From positions 1 to 7,562 of the forward strand of contig WLNS01000062.1 in NCBI GenBank assembly GCA_009699665.1: a DNA stretch of 7,562 nt, written 5' to 3'. The notes beneath the pieces were generated by a model. The model made no database searches. It worked only from the letters and a program-made list of their open reading frames with translations, and was not told the DNA's origin. This DNA is from Actinomycetota bacterium (GTDB lineage: Bacteria; Actinomycetota; Actinomycetes; Actinomycetales; Microbacteriaceae). Both the position numbers and the translations under genes were made by a program. Numbering within the stretch: position 1 is the first letter of the stretch; every line of letters starts with the position of its first letter. Shown piece after piece: positions 5,001 to 7,562 of this stretch.

Positions 5001-5978
5001 GTGAGCACCGCACCCAATCCCTTCGGACAAGTTCTTGTTGCCCTCGTCACGCCGTTCGACAACGAGGGCGAAGTTTTGTGGCATGACGTCGAGCGCCTCA
5101 TTGACGATGTGGTGTCGAATGGCGCCGATGGCATCGTTGTCACGGGCACCACGGGCGAAACCAGCACGCTCACTGACGCCGAAAAAGTAAAGCTCGTGCA
5201 CGTGGCAAAAAAGGTCGTGGGGGATCGAGCAAAGGTCATCATGGGCGGCCCCTCCAACGAGACCGCCCACGGAATCAAACTGGTGCAAGACTCGGCGAAA
5301 GCCGGGGCCGACGCCATCATGGCCGTCACTCCTTACTACAACAAGCCCACCCAGGCCGGAGTGCTCACGCACTTTCGAATGATTGCCGACGCCACCGATT
5401 TGCCGATGATTGTCTACGACATTCCCGGTCGTTCGGGCATTCCGATCATGTACGAAACGATCCTTCGGCTGTCACATCACCCGAATATCCGAGCGGTAAA
5501 AGATGCCAAGGGTGACTTCGCCGAGGTTTCTCGCGTGCTCAATCAAACCGACCTGCTCTACTTTTCGGGGGATGACGCGAACATCTTGCCCCATCTCGCA
5601 TTGGGCGCGTCGGGGCTGATTGGCGTGACAGCCAATGTCGCTCCGCGCCCCTATCGCACCATTGTTGATGCGGTCAACGCGGGTGACCTGAAAACGGCGA
5701 CGGCCGAGCACATGAAACTTGAGCCACTCGTGCGTGCGATTATGACGCACGTTCCCGGCACCGTTGCCGCCAAGTACGTTCTGCACGGCCTCGGTCGCAT
5801 CAGCACGCCACGCGTTCGACTGCCGCTCGTCGGCCCCGAAGAGAGTGAGGCCGCCACGATTGAAGACGAGCTTGCTCTGGTCGCGGGTGTTGACGGTGTG
5901 GACTTGAGTAATTTCCGCCCTGACCGTAATGCTGCGGCCGGGGGAGCCCTGCCCAAGATTGCTGGCACCACGCGCTAG
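5001..5978 (+). CDS. dapA: 4-hydroxy-tetrahydrodipicolinate synthase DapA
   Basis: DapA condenses pyruvate with aspartate semialdehyde, the committed step of the diaminopimelate/lysine pathway, and supplies DapB. The 325-residue TIM-barrel aldolase shows GTTGE at 49-53 (the threonine pair of the proton relay), PYYNKP at 111-116 (the tyrosine reaching into the neighbouring subunit), YDIPGR at 139-144 (active-site Tyr and substrate-binding Arg) and AVKDAKGD at 165-172, whose Lys167 should form the Schiff base with pyruvate. All key residues are present. The GTG start is supported by family alignment (a short lead before PFGQVLVALVTPF) and by the upstream -10-like hexamer. The protein is longer than E. 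coli DapA (292). The extra residues form an Ala/Gly-rich tail from about 300 that is probably disordered. RNase J begins 28 bases downstream. Confidence 0.97.
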   Translation: MSTAPNPFGQVLVALVTPFDNEGEVLWHDVERLIDDVVSNGADGIVVTGTTGETSTLTDAEKVKLVHVAKKVVGDRAKVIMGGPSNETAHGIKLVQDSAKAGADAIMAVTPYYNKPTQAGVLTHFRMIADATDLPMIVYDIPGRSGIPIMYETILRLSHHPNIRAVKDAKGDFAEVSRVLNQTDLLYFSGDDANILPHLALGASGLIGVTANVAPRPYRTIVDAVNAGDLKTATAEHMKLEPLVRAIMTHVPGTVAAKYVLHGLGRISTPRVRLPLVGPEESEAATIEDELALVAGVDGVDLSNFRPDRNAAAGGALPKIAGTTR

Positions 5979-6006
5979 TAGTTCTGGGCCCTCATGAATG
6001 AGAAAC

Positions 6007-7562
6007 ATGCCCAACGACCTCTTTGATCCTCCCGCCCTCGAAAAGGGCACCCTGCGCATTATCCCGATGGGTGGCCTCGGCGAAATCGGCCGCAACATGG
6101 CGGTCTACGAATTCGACGGCAAGCTTCTCATCGTCGACTGTGGGGTTCTCTTTCCCGAAGAAAATCAGCCGGGGGTCGACCTCATCCTGCCGGATTTCAC
6201 GCCGATTCGTGACCGTCTCGACGACATTCTGGCAGTGATCTTGACCCACGGACACGAAGACCACATTGGTGCCGTGCCCTACCTGCTTCGCCTTCGCGCC
6301 GATATTCCGCTCGTCGGGTCACCACTCACGCTCGCCCTCATTGAGGCGAAGCTCAAGGAACACCGCATTGCGCCCTACACCCTGACGGTGCGCGAAGGCA
6401 CGCGCGAAAAGTTCGGCCCGTTCGATCTCGAGTTCATCGCGGTCAACCACTCCATCCCTGACGCGCTCGCCGTGGCCATCCGCACGACGGCCGGCACGGT
6501 GTTGCACACCGGTGACTTCAAGATGGACCAGCTGCCGCTGGACGGGCGACTCACCGACTTGCGGGCCTTCGCGCGTTTGGGCGAGGAGGGCGTCGACCTG
6601 TTCCTGCCCGATTCGACCAATGCCGACGTTCCCGGATTCACGCCGCTCGAAAAAGACATCGGTCCGGTTCTCGAAAACGTGATCCATCGAGCACCCCGTC
6701 GGGTCATCGTGGCAAGTTTTTCGTCACACGTTCACCGCGTGCAGCAGGTGCTCGACGCCGCTCACGCAAACGGGCGCAAGGTGGCTCTGCTGGGCCGGTC
6801 GATGGTGCGCAACATGGGCATCGCTGCCGACCTGGGCTACCTTAATGTGCCCGACGGTGTTCTCATCGACTACAAAAAAGCCGTTGACCTACCCGACGAC
6901 CGCATTGTCTTTATGTCAACCGGCTCACAGGGTGAGCCGATGGCCGTTCTGTCGCGCATGGCAAACCTCGAACATCAGATCGAGATCGGGCCGGGCGACA
7001 CAGTCATCCTGGCCTCGAGTCTGATTCCCGGAAACGAGAATGCCGTTTACCGTGTCATTGACGGCCTCACCCGTCTCGGCGCCAACGTCGTGCACAAGGG
7101 CAATGCCAAAGTGCACGTGTCGGGCCACGCGGCCGCCGGTGAACTGCTGTATTGCTACAACATTCTGAAGCCGAAGTACGTTATGCCGGTGCACGGCGAA
7201 TACCGTCACCTCACAGCTAACGCGCGCCTCGCCATGCAAACAGGCATTCCCGAAGAGCGAACCGTGCTGGCCGACAATGGAACGGTTATCGATATGCGTG
7301 ACGGCGAGGTGCGCATGGTCGGGCAGTTAGACCTGGGCTTCGTCTATGTCGACGGCTCGAGCGTGGGCGAAATCACCGATGCCGACCTCAAGGATCGCCG
7401 CGTACTGGGCGAAGAGGGGTTCATCTCCATCATTGTGGTCGTTGATGCCGCCACCGGACGCATCATTGTCGGGCCCGAGATCCACGCCAAGGGCTTTGCC
7501 GAGGACGACTCGGTATTTGAAGAGGTCAAGCCGGCTATCGCCGCCGCCTTGACCGATGCCGC
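6007..7562 (+). CDS. rnj: Ribonuclease J, C-terminally cut by the window edge
   Basis: RNase J is a zinc metallo-beta-lactamase/beta-CASP nuclease with 5'-to-3' exonuclease and endonuclease activity in mRNA decay and rRNA maturation. The frame is open from ATG 6007 to the window end (518 codons), so roughly the last 40 residues are missing. GGLGEIGRNM (22-31) opens the fold. THGHEDHIG (80-88) gives metal ligands H81, H83, D85 and H86; His148 and Asp170 (HTGDF) complete the lactamase site. LPDSTNA (D202), VSGHA (H374) and PVHGEYRHL (H396) are beta-CASP motifs. The in-frame ATG 5998 would add three residues; 6007 gives the family-like MPNDLFDPPALEKG start. Neither has a strong ribosome site. 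The position after dapA is typical for actinobacteria. It may be cotranscribed with dapA, as only 28 bases separate them. Confidence 0.97.
   Translation, partial: MPNDLFDPPALEKGTLRIIPMGGLGEIGRNMAVYEFDGKLLIVDCGVLFPEENQPGVDLILPDFTPIRDRLDDILAVILTHGHEDHIGAVPYLLRLRADIPLVGSPLTLALIEAKLKEHRIAPYTLTVREGTREKFGPFDLEFIAVNHSIPDALAVAIRTTAGTVLHTGDFKMDQLPLDGRLTDLRAFARLGEEGVDLFLPDSTNADVPGFTPLEKDIGPVLENVIHRAPRRVIVASFSSHVHRVQQVLDAAHANGRKVALLGRSMVRNMGIAADLGYLNVPDGVLIDYKKAVDLPDDRIVFMSTGSQGEPMAVLSRMANLEHQIEIGPGDTVILASSLIPGNENAVYRVIDGLTRLGANVVHKGNAKVHVSGHAAAGELLYCYNILKPKYVMPVHGEYRHLTANARLAMQTGIPEERTVLADNGTVIDMRDGEVRMVGQLDLGFVYVDGSSVGEITDADLKDRRVLGEEGFISIIVVVDAATGRIIVGPEIHAKGFAEDDSVFEEVKPAIAAALTDA

Noticed and set aside
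4264..5013. A 249-codon open frame antisense to thyX
   Set aside because: It mirrors the codons of a clearly identified ThyX, has a His/Gly/Arg-rich composition without recognisable motifs and no ribosome site; it is a high-GC shadow frame.
5472..6098. A 208-codon open frame antisense to dapA and the rnj start
   Set aside because: It crosses from one firmly identified gene into another on the opposite strand and shows no protein-family features.

Overview
The window looks like a chromosomal stretch from a high-GC Gram-positive bacterium (Actinomycetota), most likely Microbacteriaceae or a close relative. The reasons are high GC content, frequent GTG starts, the actinobacterial types of DapB, ThyX, DapA and RNase J, and the order dapB ... 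thyX - dapA - rnj, which from memory also appears (with other genes interspersed) in mycobacteria. The family-level guess rests on remembered resemblance only.

Layout: positions 1-561 hold the C-terminal three quarters of DapB, whose start lies before the window. A small two-helix membrane protein with a TPR-like tail (558-1007) overlaps it by 4 bases. After a 62-base gap with a 9-bp inverted repeat comes a zinc alcohol dehydrogenase (1070-2125, +) closely resembling Rhodococcus ADH-A. A minus-strand block converges on it. Read in its own direction, that block is a membrane-anchored thioredoxin-like protein (4121-3672), a DUF4395 membrane protein (3691-3152) and a TIGR01777-type NAD(P)-binding epimerase (3113-2202). 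The two convergent units meet at a G-rich tandem repeat (2139-2180). On the plus strand again follow ThyX (4243-4974), DapA (5001-5978) and RNase J (6007 to the window end, C-terminus cut off).

How the genes work together: DapA and DapB catalyse consecutive steps towards meso-diaminopimelate and lysine. ThyX makes dTMP and RNase J processes RNA; these are housekeeping functions that share a neighbourhood rather than a pathway. The minus-strand block looks like a redox-related operon. Its thioredoxin and DUF4395 genes overlap by 20 bases, and both products carry a CxxC pair predicted to lie on the cytoplasmic side of the membrane. The ADH and the minus-strand operon look like an accessory cassette placed between dapB-TPR and thyX-dapA-rnj.

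Expression signals: the two downstream genes of the minus-strand operon have good Shine-Dalgarno sequences. The trx-like gene, thyX and dapA lack one and instead have a TANNNT hexamer 6-8 bases before the start codon, as expected for leaderless transcripts. I see no tRNA, rRNA, CRISPR array, transposase or phage gene. Most of the window is ordinary core metabolism, and I found no clear new system. The thioredoxin-DUF4395 pair is the part that is least understood functionally.
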